This document shows positions 42,248 through 50,501 of a DNA stretch of 64,000 nt, one piece after another. The stretch lies in NCBI RefSeq assembly GCF_900116115.1, contig NZ_FOZP01000003.1, forward strand, positions 248,001-312,000, read 5' to 3'. Under the pieces are notes generated by a model. The model was not told the DNA's origin. It ran no database searches and saw only the letters and a list, made by a program, of their open reading frames with translations. The stretch is from Lutibacter maritimus. GTDB taxonomy: Bacteria > Bacteroidota > Bacteroidia > Flavobacteriales > Flavobacteriaceae. Position 1 is the stretch's first letter. Every line of letters begins with the position of its first letter. The translations under genes and the position numbers were made by a program.

Positions 42248-44173
42248 TTAAATTTTAACAATCTTTAAGTTTATTGGTTCTGACACACCAATTTTTGCGT
42301 TATAAACTCCAGATGCTTCCCCAGCTAATGAAATTGAAACCTTACCATTAATAACAGCATAATTACCATTTAAAATTAAGTTTCCTTGCATATTATAAAT
42401 TGCAATTTGAACTTGATTTTGACTAAATGGTAAGGTAATTTCAAAATTCTCACTTGTAGGATTTGGGAATGCTTTTATTTCATCGAAGAAATTAATTTTT
42501 TTTGTTATAATGCCTTCACAGGGAATTGCAGTTTTTACCTGAATAACATCACCTTGTTGTATATTAATGTTAAATTGTGTTGCGGATGTGTCAAAAGCTT
42601 TTTGATTATTAACAAATACATTGTATGGAGCGGTTCCTTTATCAATCTCTACTTCAACACTTTTAGAATTAATAACGCTTACTTTTCCTGAAACCGATTT
42701 CCCTTTTGAAATTTCAAATGTATAGCATTGTTGAGTTGTTTCTCCAACTACTGAAACACACAAATCATAAGTACCTGGTGCTAAATTATTATAAATTTTA
42801 GTGAGTGCAAAAGTAGAAGCTACGCCATTTAATGTTGCTTTGTAAACACCCTGATCTTTTGCTGTGATAACTAATTGTCCGTTTTTTTTATTTTCACAAG
42901 TTTCACCTACCGTTTTAATATCGAAACTTGTTGAAGGCGCTGTGTTGTTTGAAATTGAAATCCAATTAATGTTAAAGCCTGCATCTTTTATCACCATTTT
43001 TAGCAGATGTTCTCCTGCTTCTAAATCAATTGTTGAAGTAATTGTTTGCCATTTTTGCCAACCACCAGTATTTGGAGTATTTAAAGTTGCTTTTAGTTGA
43101 TTGTCTACTAAAAAATCAATTTTCCCAGTATCTGAGCCTGCAATTCTTGTTGAAATAGTATAAGTTCCTGTTGTGGTAACATTAATTTTGTAAGAAGCCC
43201 AATCATTATTCTCGGCCCATCCTAAGTTTAAAAAACCATCTGTATCTTCAGTAATTTCAGCGAATAACCCAGACATTAAATAGTATTCCTCGGCTTCAAT
43301 TTTACCTGGAATTTGAAATTTGTAGTTAGGATCATACACAGGAATTTTCATATAAATTTCGCCTAACTCCGTTAGCTCTCCATTAGCACCATACAAATCA
43401 ATATAAGGATATGCATTTTGTCCAGAATTAGTTCTACCTACAAACCAAGAATAACGATATATATCTGGATCTCTCTCCAAAAAATTTACAGTTCCTGCCA
43501 AATATTTTTTTTGTTCAGCTACATTTTGTACTGGATTAGAATAATCCCACGAAGCAAATTCTGTTACCCAAATTGGTTTGTTATATTTTCTGGCATCATT
43601 TACATAACCAACGATTGAATTTCCACTACCATACCAATGCAATGCTATAAAATCTACTTCACAATCTGTACAAGCTGCAAAAAAATCATCTAAATATGTA
43701 AAGGCATTTGTATAAGTTGTTCCATTTTCTGTCACACAATTTCCACAATAATTTACTGCAGGCCCAACAGTTTTTAAATTATAACTTTTAGCTATTGCTT
43801 GAAATGAAGGCCAAGCAGCAGCAGCTTGAGAAGGAGTCATATTTGCTTGATCTGTAAAATTAGGCTCATTAAAACCTAAAATATATTTTACTTTAGCATC
43901 TTGTCTTACCCAATTATTTACTGCAGGAATTCCTGTAGCATTCCAAGCCATTGGTGTAAAATCTACATTATAATTTTGGTAAGTTGTTCGAATTGCATTT
44001 TCTGGTTGAGCACCCCAATTGTACCACCAAGAAATATTTTCTGAGAATTTTTGCATATCATTTGCAGAGTGATATCCATAAGCTACTCCTCTTTTATAAC
44101 TTTTATTTTGTGCATAGCAGTGTATAAAAAATAGCGATAAAATTACTGCAAATAATATTTTTTTTATAGGCAT
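42248..44173 (-). CDS. GH128-like beta-1,3-glucanase with CBM6-like domain and type IX sorting tail
   Basis: 641 residues with signal peptide MPIKKILFAVILSLFFIHCYA. Residues about 25-260 match the GH128 (Glyco_hydro_cc) barrel: KRGVAYGYHSANDMQKF, ISWWYNWGAQPE, the acid/base Glu103 in ILGFNEPNFT and the nucleophile Glu205 in IWVTEFASWD. Residues about 285-410 are a CBM6-like beta-sandwich (KIEAEEYYLMSG...WAENNDWASYKINVTTTG). The C-terminal about 75 residues (IKAFPNPTSENFEITLPFSQ onward) are a type IX secretion sorting domain. GH128 enzymes hydrolyse beta-1,3-glucan. It is probably released to or anchored at the cell surface, unlike the lipoprotein enzymes of the locus. Confidence 0.9.
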   Translation of the reverse strand: MPIKKILFAVILSLFFIHCYAQNKSYKRGVAYGYHSANDMQKFSENISWWYNWGAQPENAIRTTYQNYNVDFTPMAWNATGIPAVNNWVRQDAKVKYILGFNEPNFTDQANMTPSQAAAAWPSFQAIAKSYNLKTVGPAVNYCGNCVTENGTTYTNAFTYLDDFFAACTDCEVDFIALHWYGSGNSIVGYVNDARKYNKPIWVTEFASWDYSNPVQNVAEQKKYLAGTVNFLERDPDIYRYSWFVGRTNSGQNAYPYIDLYGANGELTELGEIYMKIPVYDPNYKFQIPGKIEAEEYYLMSGLFAEITEDTDGFLNLGWAENNDWASYKINVTTTGTYTISTRIAGSDTGKIDFLVDNQLKATLNTPNTGGWQKWQTITSTIDLEAGEHLLKMVIKDAGFNINWISISNNTAPSTSFDIKTVGETCENKKNGQLVITAKDQGVYKATLNGVASTFALTKIYNNLAPGTYDLCVSVVGETTQQCYTFEISKGKSVSGKVSVINSKSVEVEIDKGTAPYNVFVNNQKAFDTSATQFNINIQQGDVIQVKTAIPCEGIITKKINFFDEIKAFPNPTSENFEITLPFSQNQVQIAIYNMQGNLILNGNYAVINGKVSISLAGEASGVYNAKIGVSEPINLKIVKI

Positions 44174-44224
44174 TATTATTTAATTAATTACACTCGTAAA
44201 ATTTATTTAAATTGGTTTCTAAAC

Positions 44225-45247
44225 TTACTTTTTATTGAATTTTTCCTTTATACTATAAAAAACTTCTTTTTTGTTTCTATCAATATCTACAATTCCCCAA
44301 TATTCTTCGTTGGGCGTACCATCGTATGGAACACCACTGCTATTTGGCGCCCAACCTCCTGCATTATATTGATTATTATTGCCCGCTTTCCACAATTCAT
44401 CATTAAAAGAAAAGAGTGCTACTCCAGCACAAATTTTATCATTTTCAAAAATGCTTTTTAAAATATTTTTTGTAGCATCGGCTTGTGCTTTTTCATTGAC
44501 TCCTTTTGTGTATTGATCTTTTGAAATTGTCATATAACTATCAGCACCTGCTTCAGATAAATACATTGGTTTATTGCTTAAGTTTTCCCATTGATTAAAA
44601 ATACTTTCAGGATTATCCCATCGATACACATTTAATCCCCAAATATCAATATTAGGATTTAATGAAATTACCTCAAAACTTGGCAACTCACCATGAGCAG
44701 TTGCTACCGGATGATTGGCATCATTTTTATGAATTAAATCAGCTGCAGCATTTAATGTATTATACCAATTATTAATATCGTTTTCAAACCATTCTGGGTG
44801 ATAATTGTATTCGTTTCCAAGTTCCCAAAATAAAATAGCTTTATGATTTTTATAGGTATTGATATAGTTGATAAATGAACCAGAAAGAATATCAAAATAA
44901 CCATTTTGATTGTAGCCAAAACCCATAATAACTTTAATGTTTGATGCTGCTATTTGGTTTAATACAGCGATATCATCAATTGGAGAATACACGCGAATAG
45001 TATTTATACCAGCTTCAACCATTAAAGCTAAATCTTGCGTTAAATTCTCAAAACTTCGTTCATTACTCCCTCTCGGAACTGGGTTATAGCAAACTCCCTT
45101 TATTTGATAGTTTTTATTGTTTAATACTATTTTTCTACCAGAAACTTTTACGATATCTTGATTGGTTTTTTCTTGACAACAAACTAATGTGCAATTTAAT
45201 ATCACAATAAAACCTAGAGTTATAACTGCTTTTAATTTTTTAATCAT
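44225..45247 (-). CDS. Clan GH-A glycoside hydrolase or transglycosylase, family uncertain
   Basis: 340 residues, N-terminal signal region with VCCQ (possible lipobox, Cys23 or Cys24). The barrel begins YQIKGVCYNPVPRGSNERSF, then MVEAGINTIRVYSPIDD and VIMGFGYNQNGYFD, with the acid/base Glu146 in LFWELGNEYNYH and the nucleophile Glu232 in MYLSEAGADSYM, the clan GH-A arrangement. It has the flavour of GH2-barrel, GH17 and GH72-like enzymes, the last being beta-1,3-glucanosyltransferases, but I do not assign a family. In this operon a beta-glucan substrate is likely. It lies between the GH3 and GH128 genes. Confidence 0.75.
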   Translation of the reverse strand: MIKKLKAVITLGFIVILNCTLVCCQEKTNQDIVKVSGRKIVLNNKNYQIKGVCYNPVPRGSNERSFENLTQDLALMVEAGINTIRVYSPIDDIAVLNQIAASNIKVIMGFGYNQNGYFDILSGSFINYINTYKNHKAILFWELGNEYNYHPEWFENDINNWYNTLNAAADLIHKNDANHPVATAHGELPSFEVISLNPNIDIWGLNVYRWDNPESIFNQWENLSNKPMYLSEAGADSYMTISKDQYTKGVNEKAQADATKNILKSIFENDKICAGVALFSFNDELWKAGNNNQYNAGGWAPNSSGVPYDGTPNEEYWGIVDIDRNKKEVFYSIKEKFNKK

Positions 45248-45295
45248 TTTAGAATTAAAATTATGATTACATGGCTTTAACGTGAAATAAAAAAA

Positions 45296-47656
45296 CTATG
45301 GTGTATATGTTAAATTTTTACACTTTTCAACTATTTCCAATACTTGTTCATGAGTAATTTCACCACTTGTTATATATGGATACTTAATTAAAGGGTGCTC
45401 TACCATAAAACCTTGGTACTCTCTAATTTCAGCTTCATCACCTTCAGTTACGATACCTCTTATCCAATTTGGCATGTATTCTAATAAAATTTTTCTTGTT
45501 TGTTTATTGTTCCAATACTCAAGAAAAAATGTATATTCATCAAAAGCTAACGGCACCAATTGTGTTGATTGTAGGTTTATTTTTTCAGACACTCTAATAT
45601 CTCTTGATGAAGCTCCAACTGAAATTACATAATCGCCACTTTCAGCAATCCACCTATTTCTTTTTGAATCAAAATAAGAGAAATCATTACTTTCCAATTT
45701 AAAAGAAACTGTTTTTTCTTCGCCCGGATTTAATTCAATTTTTACAAATTTCTTCAACTCTTTTTCTGGTCGTTGCAACGTACTTTCTTGGTCTGATACA
45801 TACAACTGAACTACTTCCTTACCTTTTACTTTTCCAATATTTTTAACTGTTAAACTAACTGTTAAACCTTCTTTATCTGTGGTGTTTTTTGATGATACTT
45901 TTAAATTGCTATATTCAAAATTGGTATACGACAAACCGTATCCAAAAGGAAATAAAGGCTCTATTTTTCGTTCATCATAATAACGGTAGCCAACAAAAAA
46001 ACGTTCACCATACAACACATCGCCTTGTTCACCTGGAAAGTTAAAAAACGCTGGTGTATCTTCTAAACGCATTGGAAAGGTTTCCGCTAATTTTCCTGAT
46101 GGATTTACTTTTCCAAACAACACATCTGTAATTCCACCTGCACCTGCTTGTCCTCCCAACCAAGTTTCTAAAACTCCTGATACATTTTTAAGCCAAGGCA
46201 TGGTAACTGCACTTCCGTTTGTTAGCACAACAACTGTATTTTTTTGAACAGTTGAAATTTCATTAATTAATTTATTATGAGATGCTGGCATATTTATATG
46301 CGTACGGTCAATTCCTTCAGACTCGTATTGTAATGGTAATCCAGAAAAAATTAAGGCAACATCTGCATTAGCAGCTATTTTTTTAGCTTCTTCAATTAAA
46401 GATATATCGTTATCATCCGCTAAATTATACCCTTGTGCGTAGGTTATTTTAATATCTTTTCCATATTCATTTTTTATGATATCTAAAGCTTTATCTAGTT
46501 GAGTAGGTTTTACTTGTGAACTTCCATTTCCTTGATATCGAGGATTCACAGCAAATTCTCCAATAATGGCAACTTTCTTATATTTTTCTTTAGTTATTGG
46601 TAATACTTCATTGTCATTTTTTAAAAGAGTAGCAACTTCAGCAGCTACTTTTCTTGCAAATGCGTGATCTTTTTCAATATTAAGTTGTATTCCTTCTTTT
46701 TCTAAAGATTTAGCTTTAAAAACTATTGTTAGTATTTCTTTTACTAAACCATCTACAACGGCAATATCTAATATTCCATTTTTAATAGCATCTACAACAA
46801 TGGCATTATTTACAGCACTAACTTTTGGCATTTCAATATGCATTCCTGCTTTCATTGCTTTTACTCTATCAACAATGGCAAACCAATCTGAAATTACAAT
46901 CCCTTTAAAGCCCCATTCATTTTTTAACTTTTCAGTTAGTAAATATGAGTTTTGAGTTCCGTATTCGCCTTGCACTCTGTTATAGCTAGCCATAACTGTC
47001 CATGGCTGTGCTTTTTTTACAGCAATTTCAAAAGGTTTTAAATATATTTCATTTAAGGTACGTGTATCAACATTTGAGTTATTATACATACGCATAGTTT
47101 CTACATTGTTTGCTGCAAAATGTTTTAATGAAGTTCCAACGCCTTGACTTTGGACACCATTTATGAAAGCAGCTCCCATTTCACCTGATAAAATTGGATC
47201 TTCTGAAAAATATTCAAAATTTCTGCCGCCTAATACTGATCGTTTAATATTAACACCAGGACCCAATAAAACATTTACATCTAAAGCCTGACATTCTTCG
47301 CCTAAAGTTTGTCCAACTTTATAAACCAAATCTATATCCCAAGATGCTGCTAAAGCTGAAGCTGTTGGAAAACAAGTGGCTGGTAATTGATCTCCGTAAC
47401 CTGGTTTATTTGTTGCTGGTGCACGCCGTATTCCGTGAGGACCATCTGAAAGCCAAATCCAAGGAATATCTAATCTTTCAATTGGCATTGTACTCCAATC
47501 ATCTCTTCCTGAACACAATGCTACTTTTTCTTCAATGGTTAATTGTTCTATTAGTTTCTCAATTTTATTTTGAAGCGCAACATCATTTGCTGATATTTGA
47601 GCATTCATAAATGATGAAATTAAAAAAATTGTTATGTAAAAAAAACCTTGTTTCAT
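45296..47656 (-). CDS. Glycoside hydrolase family 3, secreted beta-glucosidase
   Basis: 786 residues with signal peptide MKQGFFYITIFLISSFMNA. The GH3 N-terminal barrel starts IEQLTIEEKVALCSGRDDW, contains WLSDGPHGIRRAP, VNVLLGPGVNIKRSVLGGRN and TSLKHFAANNVE. The nucleophile is Asp257 in GIVISDWFAIVDRV. The second domain (VATLLKNDNEVLPI; PLQYESEGIDRTHI) and FnIII-like end (FPFGYGLSYTNFEYSNLKVS) complete the BglB-like three-domain layout. It lacks a lipobox, so it is soluble in the periplasm. A distant relative of the other GH3 (36486-38798), not a recent duplicate. It would release glucose from laminari-oligosaccharides. Confidence 0.92.
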   Translation of the reverse strand: MKQGFFYITIFLISSFMNAQISANDVALQNKIEKLIEQLTIEEKVALCSGRDDWSTMPIERLDIPWIWLSDGPHGIRRAPATNKPGYGDQLPATCFPTASALAASWDIDLVYKVGQTLGEECQALDVNVLLGPGVNIKRSVLGGRNFEYFSEDPILSGEMGAAFINGVQSQGVGTSLKHFAANNVETMRMYNNSNVDTRTLNEIYLKPFEIAVKKAQPWTVMASYNRVQGEYGTQNSYLLTEKLKNEWGFKGIVISDWFAIVDRVKAMKAGMHIEMPKVSAVNNAIVVDAIKNGILDIAVVDGLVKEILTIVFKAKSLEKEGIQLNIEKDHAFARKVAAEVATLLKNDNEVLPITKEKYKKVAIIGEFAVNPRYQGNGSSQVKPTQLDKALDIIKNEYGKDIKITYAQGYNLADDNDISLIEEAKKIAANADVALIFSGLPLQYESEGIDRTHINMPASHNKLINEISTVQKNTVVVLTNGSAVTMPWLKNVSGVLETWLGGQAGAGGITDVLFGKVNPSGKLAETFPMRLEDTPAFFNFPGEQGDVLYGERFFVGYRYYDERKIEPLFPFGYGLSYTNFEYSNLKVSSKNTTDKEGLTVSLTVKNIGKVKGKEVVQLYVSDQESTLQRPEKELKKFVKIELNPGEEKTVSFKLESNDFSYFDSKRNRWIAESGDYVISVGASSRDIRVSEKINLQSTQLVPLAFDEYTFFLEYWNNKQTRKILLEYMPNWIRGIVTEGDEAEIREYQGFMVEHPLIKYPYITSGEITHEQVLEIVEKCKNLTYTP

Positions 47657-47676
47657 TATTTTAAACTTTACTTATT

Positions 47677-49119
47677 TTATTTATCTTCATGTGCTACTTT
47701 ACCTCTGCGAACTACTAAAGCTTCTCTAATTTCGCGTGCTTTCGTTTCGGTAATATCATACTTCCAAACTAAGATTATGGCTATAAAAGCGGTAACAATT
47801 GGAATTGCTATATCCGCAATTCTAAGATTTGTTAAGGTTTCTGTAGTTTGAACTTTAATTGATTCATCAAACCCAATATAATGTAACACAACACCACTAG
47901 TAAGCATTGCAATAGCTGTACCTAATTTAACCATCCACCAATACACCGCACCAAACATTCCTTCTCTACGCTCACCATTATTTAGCTCATCTAAGTCACA
48001 AACGTCTGCAGTCATAGACATCATTAAGGTAAACAACCCTCCAATACCAAATGAAAGGAAAGGAATTGGCATGAACATTAACCAAGGATTTGTAGGATTA
48101 AATCCCCACCATTTTAACATGTAACCAATAATTGAAATTAAAGTAGCCACAATAAAAGCATTTTTCTTACCAAATTTTTCAGAAATTTTTGTAACAACTG
48201 GTATTACCAAAAACATAGTGGCTAAAGCAGATATTGAGCCAAACCAAGCTGGCCAATGCCCTGCAGCACCAGTATCTCCGTTAAACAGATAATAAACAAT
48301 AATAAAAAATGCAAATTGCGCAATGGTTTGAAAGCCGTTGAAAATAAAGAAAGTAGCTCCACATAGTTTTAAAAATGGTTTATTTTTTAATGTTAATTTA
48401 ATTCCATTTATAAATTCTTTTGCATTGTTAGACAATTCGCTCATGGTTAAATCTTTCATTTTATCCTGATTAGGAACAATCATTTCTTTATTAAAAAGCG
48501 CTGGAAGAATTCCTAAAATCATACATAAACCACCTACCCAAATAGCCATAATTTTCGCTCCTTGGGGTGCGCTTTCAAATAACGATTGATCATAAATAAT
48601 TACCCAAAACCATGGTGCAATAACCCAAGCTAATTGTCCCATAAATTGTGACACCGCCATTAAACGAGTTCTTTCGTTATAATCTGGAGTCATTTCGTAG
48701 CCTAAACCTATAAGTGGTGTGGCAAAAATGGTATATCCAACATAAAAGAAAATAGAAATAACTAAGAAATAAAAAAAGTTATACAACTCAGAATTTTCAG
48801 GATTTAATTGCCACATTATCATATAGGTAACTCCTGAAATAACACTACCTAACAAAATGTATGGCTTTCTACGTCCCCATTTAGATTTTGTATTATCTGA
48901 AATGAAGCCCATAATTGGATCTGTTAATGCATCTATAAACCTTGGCAATGCTCCTAATATTCCGGCAAGAATAGGGTTCATTCCTAATGACATTACTAAT
49001 ACAACCATAAAAACACCTAACGCTGCTGGAAATAATTGATTGGCTAAATGTCCTGATCCAAAAGCTAGTTTTTCTCCAACGGGAACAATGTCCTTGGGAT
49101 CTGTTTTGTAATGTTTCAT
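47677..49119 (-). CDS. MFS transporter of the glycoside-pentoside-hexuronide:cation symporter type
   Basis: 480 residues, about 12 hydrophobic segments. It opens with LAFGSGHLANQLFPAALGVFM and has the GPH motifs IDALTDPIMGFISDNTKSKWGRRKPY, where the Asp residues form the cation/sugar site, and TADVCDLDELNNGERREGMF in the second half. Such carriers import mono- or oligosaccharides with Na+ or H+. Its place between the GH17 and GH3 genes, in the same operon as a cytoplasmic phosphorylase, points to uptake of short beta-glucan oligosaccharides through the inner membrane; this is inferred from context, not from the sequence alone. Confidence 0.9.
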   Translation of the reverse strand: MKHYKTDPKDIVPVGEKLAFGSGHLANQLFPAALGVFMVVLVMSLGMNPILAGILGALPRFIDALTDPIMGFISDNTKSKWGRRKPYILLGSVISGVTYMIMWQLNPENSELYNFFYFLVISIFFYVGYTIFATPLIGLGYEMTPDYNERTRLMAVSQFMGQLAWVIAPWFWVIIYDQSLFESAPQGAKIMAIWVGGLCMILGILPALFNKEMIVPNQDKMKDLTMSELSNNAKEFINGIKLTLKNKPFLKLCGATFFIFNGFQTIAQFAFFIIVYYLFNGDTGAAGHWPAWFGSISALATMFLVIPVVTKISEKFGKKNAFIVATLISIIGYMLKWWGFNPTNPWLMFMPIPFLSFGIGGLFTLMMSMTADVCDLDELNNGERREGMFGAVYWWMVKLGTAIAMLTSGVVLHYIGFDESIKVQTTETLTNLRIADIAIPIVTAFIAIILVWKYDITETKAREIREALVVRRGKVAHEDK

Positions 49120-49154
49120 TATATATTTGGTTTAGTTTGGTTTGGGTTTGTTTT

Positions 49155-49186
49155 GTAAAAGGTGCTTTTTAAAAAACACCTTTTAC
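49155..49186. promoter_or_regulatory. Long hairpin between the GH17 and GPH-transporter genes
   Basis: GTAAAAGGTG (49155-49164) is exactly complementary to CACCTTTTAC (49177-49186), with a T-run/A-run centre that could extend the stem. On the minus strand the sequence after it is AAAACAAACCCAAACC rather than a U-run, so it is more likely an RNA-stabilising, processing or partial-termination site than a full terminator. Confidence 0.5.
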
Positions 49187-49189
49187 TAT

Positions 49190-50467
49190 TTATTCTTTTA
49201 CAGCCTTTACTGCTGGTGGTGCAGAAACGTCTTTCATCAACGCAGTTTTATCTCCATTATATGTTTTAGTAATTTGTTGTCCGTCTCTAGTTAATTCTTC
49301 AAAAATTCCTGCATCTACCAAATCCCAAATAGCATATTTAGCTTGTCCTTTTAAATTGATTAATCCAAAATGGTTTTCAGATCCTACTGGATTTGCAGCA
49401 TCTTTCCATTGTTCATCAAAAGCTTCAAAATAGAATAATGAAATTTTATCTTTTGCAGTCCATTCACGCATAAGTTTATAATACGTTCCGGCTTTATATT
49501 CATCAGCAGCTCTTGAGCTTTCTTTTCCGTAATGACCATCTGAAATGGTTGTCCAGCCCGATTCACCAATATGAATTGTTTTTGTTGAATCTATACTTTT
49601 AACATAGGTTGAAACATCTTGATATTGTTTTTGGGCAAATTCCAATGCACGTTGCATTGCAGCGTCTACTTTTTCTATGTCCGTTAGTTCTTTTTCGTTT
49701 TCTGGAATTTCCCAAAACTGCGGGTTGTAATAGGTATTATGCATTGGGTATGTGTGCATAGACACATAATCTACTGCTTTAATAAGTTCTTCTAAATCTT
49801 TTGTTTGATAGCTAGGATCTCCACCTCCCCAAGAAGCAAAATCATCGGAACTAGTAATCCATAAATCAGAAGGAAGTTCTCCTTTCTTTTTTAATTCTTG
49901 TAAGTGATTTACCCATTTTAAAATTACTGATGGCTGCACATAATAACTTGCTGCCCAACGAACCATAGCCTCATTTCCAACAGCTATAATTTTTACAATA
50001 TCAGGGTATTTTTTTGCTAATGCAGCGGCTGTTTCAATTTCAACAGCATTTCTTTCGCTTTCTAAATTATGATCTGGCTCTAGTTCTGTCCAAGCATTTT
50101 TACAATCTATCCAAGCGCCTAACATTACATACATTTCAAAAGCTGCATCTTCTTTTTTTAGCTCAGAAATTGCTTTTAATACATTTGAAGCTTCCTCTAA
50201 ATGCACATTATAAGTACGTAGAATTTTAACATTCATTGCTGCTAAAATTTTTAAATCGTCTTTAATTTGATTTACAGTTGGAACTGAATCGCGCGTTGTT
50301 TCACGATAACCTCCATAAGAGATTGCTAAATACGCTGGATTTCCTAAAATATCTGCAGCTACTTTATCTTTTTTCACTGGTTCTTCAGATTTTTTAACTG
50401 CTTGTGAACATCCTATTAAAGAAATAAGTACTGATAGTATTAAAATATAGTTTAAACTTTTTACCAT
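49190..50467 (-). CDS. Glycoside hydrolase family 17 lipoprotein
   Basis: 425 residues. Lipobox LIGC gives Cys20. The GH17 barrel starts YLAISYGGYRETTRDSVPTV and continues AAMNVKILRTYNVH, with the acid/base Glu166 in IIAVGNEAMVRW, VDYVSMHTYPMHNTYY after it, and the nucleophile Glu302 in IHIGESGWTT. Then come the aromatic FYFEAFDEQWKD and HFGLINLKGQAKY motifs typical of bacterial GH17. It cleaves beta-1,3-glucan internally, or acts as a transglycosylase. The lipid anchor puts it in the periplasm or on the surface. In many laminarin loci a GH17 sits with GH16 and GH30, as here. Confidence 0.9.
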   Translation of the reverse strand: MVKSLNYILILSVLISLIGCSQAVKKSEEPVKKDKVAADILGNPAYLAISYGGYRETTRDSVPTVNQIKDDLKILAAMNVKILRTYNVHLEEASNVLKAISELKKEDAAFEMYVMLGAWIDCKNAWTELEPDHNLESERNAVEIETAAALAKKYPDIVKIIAVGNEAMVRWAASYYVQPSVILKWVNHLQELKKKGELPSDLWITSSDDFASWGGGDPSYQTKDLEELIKAVDYVSMHTYPMHNTYYNPQFWEIPENEKELTDIEKVDAAMQRALEFAQKQYQDVSTYVKSIDSTKTIHIGESGWTTISDGHYGKESSRAADEYKAGTYYKLMREWTAKDKISLFYFEAFDEQWKDAANPVGSENHFGLINLKGQAKYAIWDLVDAGIFEELTRDGQQITKTYNGDKTALMKDVSAPPAVKAVKE

Positions 50468-50501
50468 TTTATTTTATCTAATGTTTTATAATTTCTGAAA
50501 T

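Noticed and set aside
36486-47656. The two GH3 genes, and the two GH30 genes, as recent tandem duplicates
   Set aside because: Their motifs, lengths and signal peptides differ throughout; they look like old, separate paralogues.
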